64,000 nt of DNA from NCBI RefSeq assembly GCF_041820985.1, contig NZ_JBGUAU010000022.1, forward strand, positions 1 through 64,000, written 5' to 3'. The notes beneath the pieces were generated by a model. It worked only from the letters and a program-made list of their open reading frames with translations, did not search any database and was not told where the DNA came from. A program made the position numbers and the translations under genes. How positions within the stretch are numbered: position 1 is the first letter of the stretch; every line of letters begins with the position of its first letter. The DNA is from Evansella sp041820985. GTDB taxonomy: Bacteria; Bacillota; Bacilli; Bacillales; Salisediminibacteriaceae. This document shows positions 8,889 to 17,512 of the stretch, piece by piece.

Positions 8889-9554
8889 ATGAATGTTAGA
8901 ATAGAAATAACATACAAAACGAAAAAAGGAACAGAAACTTCATTTATATCTGAAGAGATGAATGTGGATAAAGCAATTTTGATTGCAGAGGATTTACAAA
9001 ATACCGGAAGAGTAAAAAACCTAACGTTTATCGATAATTTAGATAGTGCTTGGTCGTTAAAGGAGATAAAGAAGTACATAGCAGAAATAGAAACGGAACC
9101 ACACAATATTACTGTTTATTTTGACGGGGGCTTTGATATACAAACAAAGATGTCAGGTTTAGGTTGTGTCATTTATTACGAACAAAATGGGAAGACGTGG
9201 CGTTTACGTAAAAATGTATTAGTGGACTCCTTAGATACGAACAACGAGGCAGAATACGCTGCATTACATTTTGCTTTACAGCAATTAGGGGAGCTGGGGG
9301 CACATCATATCCCTGTTACATTTATTGGTGACTCTCAAGTTGTTATTAACCAGTTATCTGGAGAATGGGCTGTAATGGAAGAGGTATTAAATAAGTGGGC
9401 AGACCGAGTAGAGGAGAAACAAAATAAATTAGGGATCCGTGCTGAGTATTCTCTAGTTTCAAGAAAACAGAACCAAGAAGCAGACCAACTTGCTTCGCAA
9501 GCATTAAAAGAGATTGAAATATCCAGTATCCTACAGTTAGAAAACGGAAATTAA
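8889..9554 (+). CDS. RNase HI-like protein (YpeP family)
   Basis: 221 residues. An N-terminal extension of about 70 residues precedes an RNase H fold with all four catalytic acids visible: D79 (VYFDGG), E122 (NNEAEYAAL), D148 (FIGDSQ) and D199 (NQEADQLAS). Such proteins are predicted to cleave RNA in RNA-DNA hybrids, although several Bacillus RnhA-like paralogues are weak or inactive. The start has an AAAGGTGG ribosome binding site. It is monocistronic, with the terminator at 9609-9643. Confidence 0.85.
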   Translation: MNVRIEITYKTKKGTETSFISEEMNVDKAILIAEDLQNTGRVKNLTFIDNLDSAWSLKEIKKYIAEIETEPHNITVYFDGGFDIQTKMSGLGCVIYYEQNGKTWRLRKNVLVDSLDTNNEAEYAALHFALQQLGELGAHHIPVTFIGDSQVVINQLSGEWAVMEEVLNKWADRVEEKQNKLGIRAEYSLVSRKQNQEADQLASQALKEIEISSILQLENGN

Positions 9555-9608
9555 AGCTCTAAATCTATGTTAAAGGTGTGCTATTGGTAGACATTAGTCA
9601 ATGTAGGA

Positions 9609-9643
9609 AGAAACCCCCTATTGAGAAATAGGGGGGATTTCTT
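9609..9643 (+). terminator. Strong intrinsic terminator
   Basis: AGAAACCCCCTATT pairs with AATAGGGGGGATTTCT around GAG, followed by T residues. It ends the RNase HI-like gene. Confidence 0.85.
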
Positions 9644-9763
9644 TATGATAGTGTTAATATTAAAAATAAGGCCTTAGTGTGATAAGATATCTATTCAAAC
9701 GAAATTAAATAACTTTTGAACGAGAAAAAGTTGCGCAGAATACAATTGTGTGTTATAGTAATA

Positions 9764-9950
9764 TATGTAATCACAAACAAACACAACATATCCTACGGTG
9801 TGCGTAATCCCTTTTTTGTTTTAAACCGTATTGTTTTATTGGGATTCTTATATTTGTTAACTGATGCCATGCCTTTTATAAGGACTGCAGAGGTTATCAT
9901 GCGGAAACCCACCTGCGAGAGCGGGTTATAAAACTACTAGGGAGACGGCA
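9764..9950 (+). ncRNA. ssrS: Candidate 6S RNA
   Basis: A non-coding block with a CCTACGGTGTGCG segment and an AATCCC/GGGATT hairpin (9805-9810 with 9840-9845). The hairpin encloses TTTTAAACCGTA, which resembles the TTTTGACCGAAC template from which Bacillus 6S-1 RNA makes product RNA (recalled, not searched). A GATGCCATGCC to GACGGCAT closing pair spans the 3' half. TATAGT at 9754 preceded by TTGCGC is a possible promoter. 6S RNA sequesters the housekeeping RNA polymerase. The 71-codon frame across this block is spurious. It directly precedes SRP RNA, so one transcript is possible. Confidence 0.55.
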
Positions 9951-9961
9951 TTTGTGGGAGT

Positions 9962-10245
9962 CATTTTATACATACCGTACTAGATGGGGAGTTGGCGGTG
10001 CCCTGTAACCCACAATCCGCCTTAGTGGGGTTGAATTCCTAGTAGCGGTGTGGTTATGTATGGATTGCCTTACGGTTAGCGGGTGTTGACCATCAGGGCC
10101 TACGCAATGAAAACCTATGAATCTGGTCAGATCCGGAAGGAAGCAGCCATAAGTAGATCATTTTATGTGCCGTAGGGTTTCCTGATATAGCTTGCTCCGT
10201 AAGTAACATATATATAATCATATCAATTCTAGGTGTACGGTGTAA
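9962..10245 (+). ncRNA. ffs: Signal recognition particle RNA (large Bacillus type, scRNA)
   Basis: It contains the universal SRP domain IV signature GGTCAGATCCGGAAGGAAGC followed by AGCC, and the Alu-domain block with GGTGCCCTGTAACCC. The ends pair (ACCGTAC at 9974-9980 with GTACGGT near 10235-10241). This matches the roughly 270-nt Firmicute SRP RNA, which with Ffh targets nascent membrane proteins. Bacillus subtilis has this gene between tadA and dnaX, so its position here, between an RNase HI-like gene and a DUF421 gene, is different. It is terminated at 10244-10276. Confidence 0.95.
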
Positions 10246-10276
10246 AAAAACCAGCAGAACTCTGCTGGTTTTTTTG
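10244..10276. terminator. Bidirectional terminator of SRP RNA and the DUF421 gene
   Basis: AAAAACCAGCAGA pairs with TCTGCTGGTTTTT around a short loop, with A-run and T-run flanks that serve both strands. Confidence 0.9.
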
Positions 10277-10286
10277 TTTATAACTT

Positions 10287-11033
10287 TTATTGTAAATGCT
10301 CTGGTGTTGAGATATTGTGGCTTTCATCTTTTATTTCCCTGAATAAATCTTGATCCCCTTTTTTAGAGCTAGATCTGGAATCCACATTTACTTTCAATTC
10401 ATTTATTTGATTCGATAATGTATGAATTAAAGTTAATAATTGTCTATTGTCCATCATTTGAGTTTGTTGAATTGGAAGGTCGGTTTGTTGTTGTTGGTTG
10501 TGAGTTAGGTTATTAATGTAATCTCTTATTTGTCTTATCTCTTTTTTTACTTCGTCTATGTCCTTCTTAGTGGCAGTCTTTTTTTCATCCTTTAATACAA
10601 AAGCTACTTGTCCATTTGGTTCTATAGTAGCCCATTTTACATCACTCATCTTTGAAATGCTATTTAACCTTAATTGCGTTTCTAACTGGTCAACTGTCAG
10701 TCTTGTGCTTCTTAAATTTTGAACATTTATATTCCCATTTTCAATTAAAACTTTTGAATTACCTGTGACGAGCTGTTCAATGAAATCAAACTTCAGTTGT
10801 CCGTATTCTACTATGAGTAATGTTATAACTAACAAAGCACCAACGAATAATGTGGACCATATATTTTCTCCCGCCAAAGGTTGGATAAGTAAAGAGCCAA
10901 TTCCAATCATTATAACAGTTTGTGCAAGGGTCATTTGGGATATGGATTTTCTCCCTGCAACTCTTAATAAAATGATTCCCCCAATAACAATAAGTGCTGA
11001 TTTCCAAATCCATTCCACGCCTACGAAATCCAT
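10287..11033 (-). CDS. DUF421 family membrane protein
   Basis: 248 residues. Three N-terminal transmembrane helices (about residues 8-75, with LLRVAGRKSISQMT between the first two) precede the small soluble DUF421 domain, which carries NGNINVQNLRSTRLTVDQL. A hydrophilic Gln-rich tail of about 80 residues follows and is longer than in typical YetF/YrbG proteins. The family is widespread in Bacilli and often linked to sporulation, but its biochemical role is unknown. Monocistronic; it converges with SRP RNA on a shared terminator. Confidence 0.85.
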   Translation of the reverse strand: MDFVGVEWIWKSALIVIGGIILLRVAGRKSISQMTLAQTVIMIGIGSLLIQPLAGENIWSTLFVGALLVITLLIVEYGQLKFDFIEQLVTGNSKVLIENGNINVQNLRSTRLTVDQLETQLRLNSISKMSDVKWATIEPNGQVAFVLKDEKKTATKKDIDEVKKEIRQIRDYINNLTHNQQQQTDLPIQQTQMMDNRQLLTLIHTLSNQINELKVNVDSRSSSKKGDQDLFREIKDESHNISTPEHLQ

Positions 11034-11351
11034 GTGTTAACCTCCAAAGAAACTAGGATAGGTACCTTTATAGTTCTCCCTATTGATCGGACCTATTCAT
11101 ATAAGTGGATTTATTAAATTAAAGTAATTATTCATTCTACTTAGTGGAAAAAAACCGTTTTTTGTCATTTTTCTAGTCTGTTTTGATTTAGTTTTTATTA
11201 TATTACTATATAAACAATGTTTAAGTGATTTAATGGTTTACTTAGTAGAAAAACATGTTATATATTGGAAACGAAGTAAATTAATTGTTGAAAGTAATTT
11301 AACAATACAACGGATAGTTATAAGGAATGAAACTTTTAGGGGGAAGTTATC
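11034..11351. other. Intergenic, divergent promoter region
   Basis: About 318 AT-rich bases separate the divergent DUF421 gene and hemAT genes. I see no RNA, repeat or ORF worth reporting. Promoters for both genes must lie here, but no clean consensus stands out. Confidence 0.4.
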
Positions 11352-12653
11352 ATGTCACTATTTTTGAAACGAAAAAAAGAAAATGCACAACAGCTAAATT
11401 TTGAAAAACTTGGATCTGGTACCTTGCATATTTCAAAGGGAAGCGTTATTGAAAGACAGCTTAAAATGATTGAATTTACAGAACAAGACTTAATGATTAT
11501 CCATACATTGCAACCTTTTGTTGAAGAAAATATTGAAACGATTGTTGATAGGTTTTATATAAATCTAGAAAATGAACCTACTCTTATCCAAACGATTAAC
11601 GACAACAGTTCGATTGAAAGATTAAAGAAGACTCTCAAGAACCATATTATTGAAATGTTTAATGGAGTTATAGATGATACATATTTTTCGAAACGAGTGA
11701 AAATCGCACAGATCCATGTAAAGATAGGACTGCAGACAAAATGGTATATTAGTGCATTTCAAGATCTACTTGTATCTCTTATTAATATTGTTGAAGAAAA
11801 GGTATCAACGAAAAAAGATTGTCTTATGGCGGTTAGAGCATTAACAAAGATTCTAAGTTTGGAGCAACAACTTGTTCTAGAAGCTTATGATTGTGAGTCT
11901 GAAAGAGTAAAAGGGAAAATAGAAGAACAAAAGAAATTATTACGAAATAACGTTGCGAGTGCTGCGGAGAATTTAGCAGCTATTTCGGAACAAACAAATG
12001 CTAGTTTCCAACAACTTGTTCTACAATCAAATGAAATCGTCACTTTGGCTAACCATGGTGCAGAACTATCAACATTAGCAACAAGTAGAACAGAAGAGGG
12101 GAAAGATCAAATAAATTCCCAAACTAAAAATATGATGAATATTTATCACTCTTTAGATACCATATCGAAGGATGTTAATGAGTTGTTGGCTATTTCTAAG
12201 CAAATGCAAGATATTGTTGATATCGTAACAGGAATAGCGGAGCAAACGAATTTATTGTCATTAAATGCATCGATTGAAGCCGCTAGAGCAGGAGAAGTAG
12301 GAAGAGGATTTGCTGTTGTAGCAGGAGAGATCCGCATATTATCTGAACAAACGAAGAATTCTGTAACGAATGTATCAAGTTTAATATTGAATACAAATTC
12401 ACAGGTGGAAGAAGTAACAAAGTCTCTAGATAATATTAGAGAAGTGGTGAAAACAGGAAATATGTATATGGACCAAACAGAAAGTCATTTTACACAAATA
12501 TTATCAACCATGGAGGATACAAAGAATCAAAATAGTAAAATCGATGAGGAAATATCTTCCTTTGTATTAGTAGTAAACGAACTAGGAAGCGCTTTTGATG
12601 AAGTAGCGCATTCTGCAGATAAACTTACAGCTATTGCATTAGAAATGAAGTGA
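11352..12653 (+). CDS. hemAT: Heme-based aerotactic transducer HemAT
   Basis: A 433-residue soluble chemoreceptor. The N-terminal globin-coupled sensor (about residues 35-185) has the proximal heme ligand at His122 in IAQIHVKIGL. The C-terminal methyl-accepting signalling domain has the hairpin tip EQTNLLSLNASIEAARAGE (residues about 297-315), which binds CheA and CheW. There are no transmembrane segments, as expected for HemAT. Oxygen binding at the heme is relayed to the chemotaxis kinase. The start is supported by an AGGGGGAAG ribosome binding site. Length and layout match Bacillus HemAT closely. Confidence 0.95.
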   Translation: MSLFLKRKKENAQQLNFEKLGSGTLHISKGSVIERQLKMIEFTEQDLMIIHTLQPFVEENIETIVDRFYINLENEPTLIQTINDNSSIERLKKTLKNHIIEMFNGVIDDTYFSKRVKIAQIHVKIGLQTKWYISAFQDLLVSLINIVEEKVSTKKDCLMAVRALTKILSLEQQLVLEAYDCESERVKGKIEEQKKLLRNNVASAAENLAAISEQTNASFQQLVLQSNEIVTLANHGAELSTLATSRTEEGKDQINSQTKNMMNIYHSLDTISKDVNELLAISKQMQDIVDIVTGIAEQTNLLSLNASIEAARAGEVGRGFAVVAGEIRILSEQTKNSVTNVSSLILNTNSQVEEVTKSLDNIREVVKTGNMYMDQTESHFTQILSTMEDTKNQNSKIDEEISSFVLVVNELGSAFDEVAHSADKLTAIALEMK

Positions 12654-12828
12654 AGAATGTATAGAAAAATAATATTGCTGGTCAGGTTCGTTATCTTTAG
12701 TTGAATAATGGAAAATTAGAGATAGTAAGCACTTAAATCCTCAATATCATTTTTGAATTCTAAAAAGTTATTGACAGTTTTTTATCCCTACTGTAAGGTG
12801 TTCATTGTGATAATAATTTAATAATTCC

Positions 12829-12985
12829 TCGTTAGGTGAGGCTCCTGTGCTGGAGATATGCTGCTGCCCAAAAATGTCCAAAGACGCCAATGGGTCAACA
12901 GAAACCATCGACATAAGGTGGTTTTTAACGTAGCTGGATTTTAATCCTATGCCGCACAGTGCTAAAGCTCTACGAATGGAGGGAA
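12829..12985 (+). promoter_or_regulatory. M-box (ykoK) magnesium riboswitch
   Basis: It contains the conserved M-box blocks GTTAGGTGAGGCTCCTG, GCTGCTGCCC, AAGACGCCAATGGGTCAACA and CATAAGGTGGTTTTTAACG, ending GTGCTAAAGCTCTACGA. Magnesium binding favours the downstream terminator at 13048-13084, so mgtE is expressed when magnesium is low. Bases 12654-12828 contain only the promoter region. Confidence 0.95.
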
Positions 12986-13047
12986 ACGTTTGTGTATCTC
13001 TATGCCTAGTTTAGGTTTATTTAGGTACGGAAATTTACTGTGTATAC

Positions 13048-13084
13048 AACCACCTTCGTTCGTAGAAGGTGGTTTTTTATTTTG
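13048..13084 (+). terminator. M-box expression-platform terminator
   Basis: AACCACCTTC pairs with GAAGGTGGTT, followed by a T-run, between the M-box and mgtE. About 215 bases of untranslated leader without a recognised element remain before the mgtE start. Confidence 0.85.
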
Positions 13085-13300
13085 TTTTGGAGGTGGTATG
13101 AATAATGGATAGTGACCCCTATATGTATATGTTTGTAGTAGTAGCGTCAACAAAAAATGTTAGTTATGATTCCTTGACCATACCACTTGGTTTTGAGAAT
13201 TAGGACTAACTCAAACCAAAAACAGAAGAAGACGACTTTATATTACGAGAGTATTTATGATTAATCCTCCATGTAATAAAGTCCGAGGAGGTAAACGGAA

Positions 13301-14671
13301 ATGAACAGATTAAATGAAGAAGCTCGAGTGGAATATTTTAATACAATTTTTAAGGCTTTAAAAAATAGAGATAAAAAGACTTTCCTTGAGTATTTTTTAG
13401 AATTGCATCCTACAGATCAGGTAGAGTTGTTTGAAGCTTTATATAAAGACAAACGACCTATGTTTTATGAATATCTTTCTGCAACAGAATTTGCGGATAT
13501 TTTCCAGGGATTAGATATTGAATCTCAGAAGGAAGTCATTTTTGAATTAGACAAAAATTATGTTGCAGAAATGTTTAATTATATGCAGTCTGATGACATT
13601 GCAGACTTCTTAGGAGAAATAAATGAACCACATGCAAAAACAATACTAAATGCTATGGACAAAGAAGAGGCCGATGAAGTCATTGAATTAATGTCCTATC
13701 CTCCTGAATCAGCTGGTTCATTAATGACGAAAGAATTTATTGCAATAAATGCGTCTGAGACAGTTTCAGATGTAATGGACCTTCTACGTAAGAAAGGACC
13801 TGATGCAGAAACTATTTATTACCTTTATGTAGCCGACAGCAAAGACAAACTTGTTGGAGTAGTTTCTTTACGCGACCTAATTGTTGCGCCACTAACAGAG
13901 ATCATCGAGAATCTCATGAGCACACAGGTGGTTTCAGTGGAGGCAAACCAAGATCAAGAAGAGGTTGCTAAATTAATTAAGGACTATGATTTGTTAGCAG
14001 CACCAGTAACCACTAGTACAAATGAGCTTATTGGAATCGTCACGGTTGATGACGTTATGGATGTATTAGAAGAAGAGGCAACAGAAGATTTTGATGATTT
14101 CACAGCTTCCAAAGGGGCGACTGATGTTAATATTACATCTTTTTCCGCAGCGAAGAAACGTTCTCCTTGGATTATTACGCTAATGTTCTTCGGGTTAATT
14201 ACAGCAGGTGTTATTGGTCAATTTGAAGAAACATTGGAAGAAATAGTGATATTAGCAGTATTTATACCACTTATTATGGATTCAGCTGGTAATACTGGTA
14301 CACAGTCTCTTGCTGTAATGGTACGTTCTTTAGCAACTGGTTCATTTGAGAGAAAAGGATTACTCCATACGGTCAAAAGGGAGTTTGGAACTGGTCTTAT
14401 GCTTGGATTAATATGTGCTGTGGTATTAATGATCGTTATCCCTTTCTTATATGAAGGTGGTATTGTATTAGCAGCTATTGTCGGAGTATCTTTGTTCTTA
14501 ACCCTTAGTGTTGCTACAATTATCGGTGCTGTAGTACCAGTAGCCATCAATAAACTAAAACTAGACCCAGCCATTGCGTCAGGTCCATTTATCACGACAG
14601 TGAATGACATCTTAGGTTTATTAATTTATTTTTCCATTGCTACGGCATTAATAGATTACTTGCCAAAATAA
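13301..14671 (+). CDS. mgtE: Magnesium transporter MgtE
   Basis: A 456-residue magnesium channel. The N domain (about 1-135) is built of helical repeats, with LHPTDQVELFEAL. Two CBS domains follow (about 140-265, AGSLMTKEFIAIN and LMSTQVVSVEAN), then five transmembrane helices with the pore-lining DSAGNTGTQSLAVMVRSLA segment. Cytosolic magnesium bound between the N and CBS domains closes the pore. An ideal GAGGAGG ribosome binding site precedes the start. Expression is under the M-box riboswitch. The truncated paralogue at 14868 lies directly downstream. Confidence 0.97.
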   Translation: MNRLNEEARVEYFNTIFKALKNRDKKTFLEYFLELHPTDQVELFEALYKDKRPMFYEYLSATEFADIFQGLDIESQKEVIFELDKNYVAEMFNYMQSDDIADFLGEINEPHAKTILNAMDKEEADEVIELMSYPPESAGSLMTKEFIAINASETVSDVMDLLRKKGPDAETIYYLYVADSKDKLVGVVSLRDLIVAPLTEIIENLMSTQVVSVEANQDQEEVAKLIKDYDLLAAPVTTSTNELIGIVTVDDVMDVLEEEATEDFDDFTASKGATDVNITSFSAAKKRSPWIITLMFFGLITAGVIGQFEETLEEIVILAVFIPLIMDSAGNTGTQSLAVMVRSLATGSFERKGLLHTVKREFGTGLMLGLICAVVLMIVIPFLYEGGIVLAAIVGVSLFLTLSVATIIGAVVPVAINKLKLDPAIASGPFITTVNDILGLLIYFSIATALIDYLPK

Positions 14672-14696
14672 GTTAGAAGATGTGATAAATACGTTA

Positions 14697-14725
14697 AGGC
14701 ACCATCTACATAGAGGGTGCCTTTG
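14697..14725 (+). terminator. Intrinsic terminator after mgtE
   Basis: AAGGCACC pairs with GGTGCCTT around an 11-base loop, followed by a short T tract. Confidence 0.7.
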
Positions 14726-14867
14726 TTACTAAGTTAACTACAGCTTCTTATAATTCATGTGTAATTCAGGACTCATTTTCCTTGGATTTTGACTACAAAT
14801 GTTTGTCGTTTATGTTTTGACTGTTGATGTAGAGCACTTGTAATTACTTATACGAGAAGGCGTTAGT

Positions 14868-15542
14868 ATGAGGAAGAAAAAAGGTTTTGTAAACCGGGAG
14901 GAACTCACATACTACCTCTTTTTATATTTGAAAAACAAAGATAAAGATAATTTCCGGAAAGATTTTTTGGAATTACACCCAACAGATCAGGCTGAAATTT
15001 ATAATCAATTTAGTGAAGAAAAAAGAAAGCAAGTATATACTTATTTAGCTCCAACAGAGTTTGCAGAGATTTTCCAAGGTCTTGAACTGAAAGAGCAAAA
15101 AACGGTGTTCGCTGAGTTAGACGACTTTGCCATAGGGATATTAAATGATCTTCCAGCAGATGAAGCAACTGATTTTTTCGGACAAATTCCAGACCACATC
15201 GCAGCGTATTTATTAAATAAAATGGACAAAACAGAAGCTGATAATATAAAGCTATTATTATCTTACAAGGAAAACACAGCTGGTTCACTAATGACTACTG
15301 AATTTATAACACTTAAATCGAATGAAACTGTATCTGATGTAATGGAACGTTTGCGAATAGCGGGAACGGATGCGGAAACAATTTATTATCTATACGTAAT
15401 TAATGATGAAGATAAGCTCATTGGTGTTGTATCATTACGACGAACGGCTTCGTTACCACCCTTATTATTTCTGTATCAAATTCCAACCTATCTGGAACAT
15501 AAGACAAGGATTCTTCGTATGAATAGTAAGAAATTATCTTGA
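14868..15542 (+). pseudogene. Truncated MgtE paralogue (N domain plus part of first CBS)
   Basis: The first 190 or so codons are a good MgtE N domain and the beginning of CBS1 (LHPTDQAEIYNQF, AGSLMTTEFITLK, KLIGVVSLR). They align along their whole length with the intact mgtE just upstream. After VVSLR the reading frame departs into unrelated residues (RTASLPPLLFLYQ...) and stops. The second CBS and all membrane helices are missing. This is a decayed duplicate, though a soluble N-CBS fragment could still be made. There is no M-box in front of it. Confidence 0.8.
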
Positions 15543-15690
15543 AGATCTAATTTCAAAATGAAAAAAGGTATTGACACGTTTTAAATATATTATTTATAAT
15601 GTATAATAAAGTTGCCCTAAGTAAACAAATATACCTTCGGACAAAAAAATACACCTTATACAAAAAAAGTTGGTTTTTTTTAGGTGGAAA

Positions 15691-15706
15691 GTTTCCTCAA
15701 GGCAAA
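15691..15706 (+). promoter_or_regulatory. MntR-like operator
   Basis: GTTTCCTCAAGGCAAA differs by one base from the reverse complement of the Bacillus MntR box TTTGCCTTAAGGAAAC (consensus recalled, not searched). It lies about 130 bases before a manganese-type substrate-binding protein. Two further CCTT-ACAAAA stretches at 15632-15668 are weaker look-alikes. Confidence 0.55.
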
Positions 15707-15831
15707 AAGTTTAGGGGTGGACAAAAGGACTACTTACTGTAATAAATATAACTTATTCAAAGTTACTATCCTTAATCAAACTAAAACAAACTAAATATAA
15801 ATAAAAAAGATACTTAGGAGGATGGAAGAGA

Positions 15832-16743
15832 ATGGTCAAAAGTAAGTTATTTTTAAGTGTTTTTCTTATGCTAGGTTTCCTTTTAGCTGCTTGTAATACA
15901 GAGAATAATGAAAATGATAAAGAGGCTGCTGATGGATTGACAATTACAACGAGTTTCTCTGTTTTAGGGGATGTTATCTCACAAATTATTGGAGATCATG
16001 GTACTGTAGAATATATCGTTCCTATAGGGGAAGAACCTCATGAATATGAGCCAGTTCCTAGTGACTTCCAAAAAGTTAGTGATGCTGATGTATTTTACAT
16101 CAACGGTCTTGATTTAGAAGAGTGGTTAGAAAGAATTGTATCGAATGTAACAGCAACTGACATTGTAGAGGTATCTGAAGGGGTAACACCAATTTCATTA
16201 ATTGGTAATGATCAAGAAGATGATCCTCATGCATGGTTAAGTGCTAAAAATGTAATTAAGTATGTAAATAATATTGTAGAGGATTTAATTGAGAGAGACC
16301 CAGAGGGAGAGCCGATCTACCGTGAAAATGCAGATGCATATATTGCGAAGTTACAGGAACTTGATACTTGGATTGAAGAACAAGTCCAGTTAATTCCAAA
16401 AGAATATCGAGTAATTATAGTAAGTGAGAATGCATTTAAATACTTCGGTGCTGATTATGGGTTTGAGACAGAAGGTGTTTGGGACATTAACTCTCATGAA
16501 GAAGGTACACCACAACAAATTAACCGCATCATTGATATTGTTAGAGACCGTGATTTACCTGCAGTGTTTGTTGAAAGTACTGTTGATAAGCGTTATATGG
16601 AGACAGTATCTGTAAATTCAGGAGTACCAATTGGTGGAGAGGTATTCACCGATGCCGTTGGTGAAGAAGGAAGCGGAGCAGCATCTTATATTGAAATGAT
16701 GAGGTCTAATGTAGAAGTTTTTGTAAATGGGTTAACACAATAA
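15832..16743 (+). CDS. Metal ABC transporter substrate-binding lipoprotein (MntA/ZnuA family)
   Basis: A 303-residue lipoprotein with a signal peptide and lipobox LLAAC (Cys21). The cluster A-I fold has metal ligands in the expected order: His70 (EEPHEYEP), His133 (DPHAWLS), Glu199 (VSENAF) and Asp274 (VFTDAVG). The His-His-Glu-Asp set and the absence of a His-rich loop fit manganese better than zinc. No ATPase or permease gene is adjacent, so it must work with components encoded elsewhere. A MntR-like operator lies upstream, an AGGAGG ribosome binding site fixes the start, and a strong terminator follows. Confidence 0.9.
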   Translation: MVKSKLFLSVFLMLGFLLAACNTENNENDKEAADGLTITTSFSVLGDVISQIIGDHGTVEYIVPIGEEPHEYEPVPSDFQKVSDADVFYINGLDLEEWLERIVSNVTATDIVEVSEGVTPISLIGNDQEDDPHAWLSAKNVIKYVNNIVEDLIERDPEGEPIYRENADAYIAKLQELDTWIEEQVQLIPKEYRVIIVSENAFKYFGADYGFETEGVWDINSHEEGTPQQINRIIDIVRDRDLPAVFVESTVDKRYMETVSVNSGVPIGGEVFTDAVGEEGSGAASYIEMMRSNVEVFVNGLTQ

Positions 16744-16744
16744 A

Positions 16745-16796
16745 GAAAAAAGGCACGAATGACTAACCATTATCGTTAGCATTCGTGCTTTTTTAA
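16745..16796 (+). terminator. Strong intrinsic terminator
   Basis: AAAAAAGGCACGAATG and CTAAC pair with GTTAG and CATTCGTGCTTTTTT, making a long stem with a T-run. Confidence 0.9.
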
Positions 16797-16820
16797 AAGA
16801 TAAGCAGAAAGTATAACATT

Positions 16821-17080
16821 TTTGGACTTAGAAAGTTGTCTAGCTCCAGGCGCCATGACCTCGTGTCAAATAACCTGGCCGATTAAAAAGTAAAAAGCAC
16901 TTTTATGTCTAGCTACATCCGCTATCTGCTGTGAAAAATAACCTTCCAGTTAGAAAAGTAGAAAGCACTTTTCAACTGAAAGAACATTTTTCTTCGCAGA
17001 TATGCAAGCGGATTAAGCTTTTCGTTCGTCCAGAACATTTGCATTTCGGTCATGAAAGGGCCCCTTGTGAGTTTCTTATG
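16821..17080 (+). repeat. Dispersed repeat family A, copy 1
   Basis: About 250 bases beginning near GTCTAGCTCCAGGCGCC and ending near the GGGCCCCTTG segment recur at 38350-38612. The core, from about 16930 to 17052, appears identical in both. The ORFs across it are by-products of the DNA identity. It resembles the GTCTAGCTCCAG repeats common in Bacillaceae genomes, whose function is unknown. Confidence 0.85.
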
Positions 17081-17089
17081 GAGATATAT

Positions 17090-17182
17090 TTACTTCACAA
17101 ATTTTTCATTGATAAAACTTTTCACTTTTACTGTAGAAATAGTCACAATAATGATAATAATTACTGCTAATGTTTGGCTCAT
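17090..17182 (-). CDS. Candidate 30-residue membrane peptide
   Basis: A minus-strand ATG at 17182 is preceded by a very strong GGGGAGGGG ribosome binding site and encodes MSQTLAVIIIIIVTISTV, then a basic tail ending NEKFVK. One transmembrane helix followed by charged residues is the layout of small membrane peptides, including some type I toxins. I have no family match. It sits at the edge of repeat A. Confidence 0.45.
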   Translation of the reverse strand: MSQTLAVIIIIIVTISTVKVKSFINEKFVK

Positions 17183-17410
17183 TATCGCCCCTCCCCAAAA
17201 GGTTTTCGTTAATCGAATAAATTTGCACAAGGGAAACTTTTGTTAATGTATTATATACAATGGAAGAGGTTTTGGTACATATATATATTCTATTTTAATG
17301 AAACTAGAGGTTGGAGCGGCAATGTTGTGAGATATAATTCTAAGAATACGTTAAACAAAAACTCAAATTAAAATAGTTGTTTTCATCTTTATATAAATGA
17401 GGCAAGATAC

Positions 17411-17446
17411 AAAACGGAATGATTACGATCGTAATCATTCCGTTTT
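17411..17446. promoter_or_regulatory. Perfect 36-bp palindrome (hairpin or Fur-family operator)
   Basis: AAAACGGAATGATTACGA is followed immediately by its exact reverse complement. Each half contains a sequence close to the Bacillus Zur box TCGTAATNATTACGA (12 of 14 defined positions). A TTTTACTTTAT tail also makes it terminator-like. It lies about 67 bases before the MATE relic. The rest of 17183-17410 shows nothing. Confidence 0.5.
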
Positions 17447-17512
17447 ACTTTATATGCATTATACAACAACAAAATGTATTTTCTTAGTTATTTACATAAG
17501 GAGTGAACAGAA

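Noticed and set aside
9716..9931. A 71-codon ORF
   Set aside because: It overlaps the 6S-like RNA, starts with no ribosome binding site and resembles no protein.
16931..17246. ORFs of 79 and 64 codons, the first nearly repeated as a 62-codon ORF at 38460
   Set aside because: They fall in repeat family A. The shared 40 residues simply reflect DNA identity, and the tails diverge in frame.
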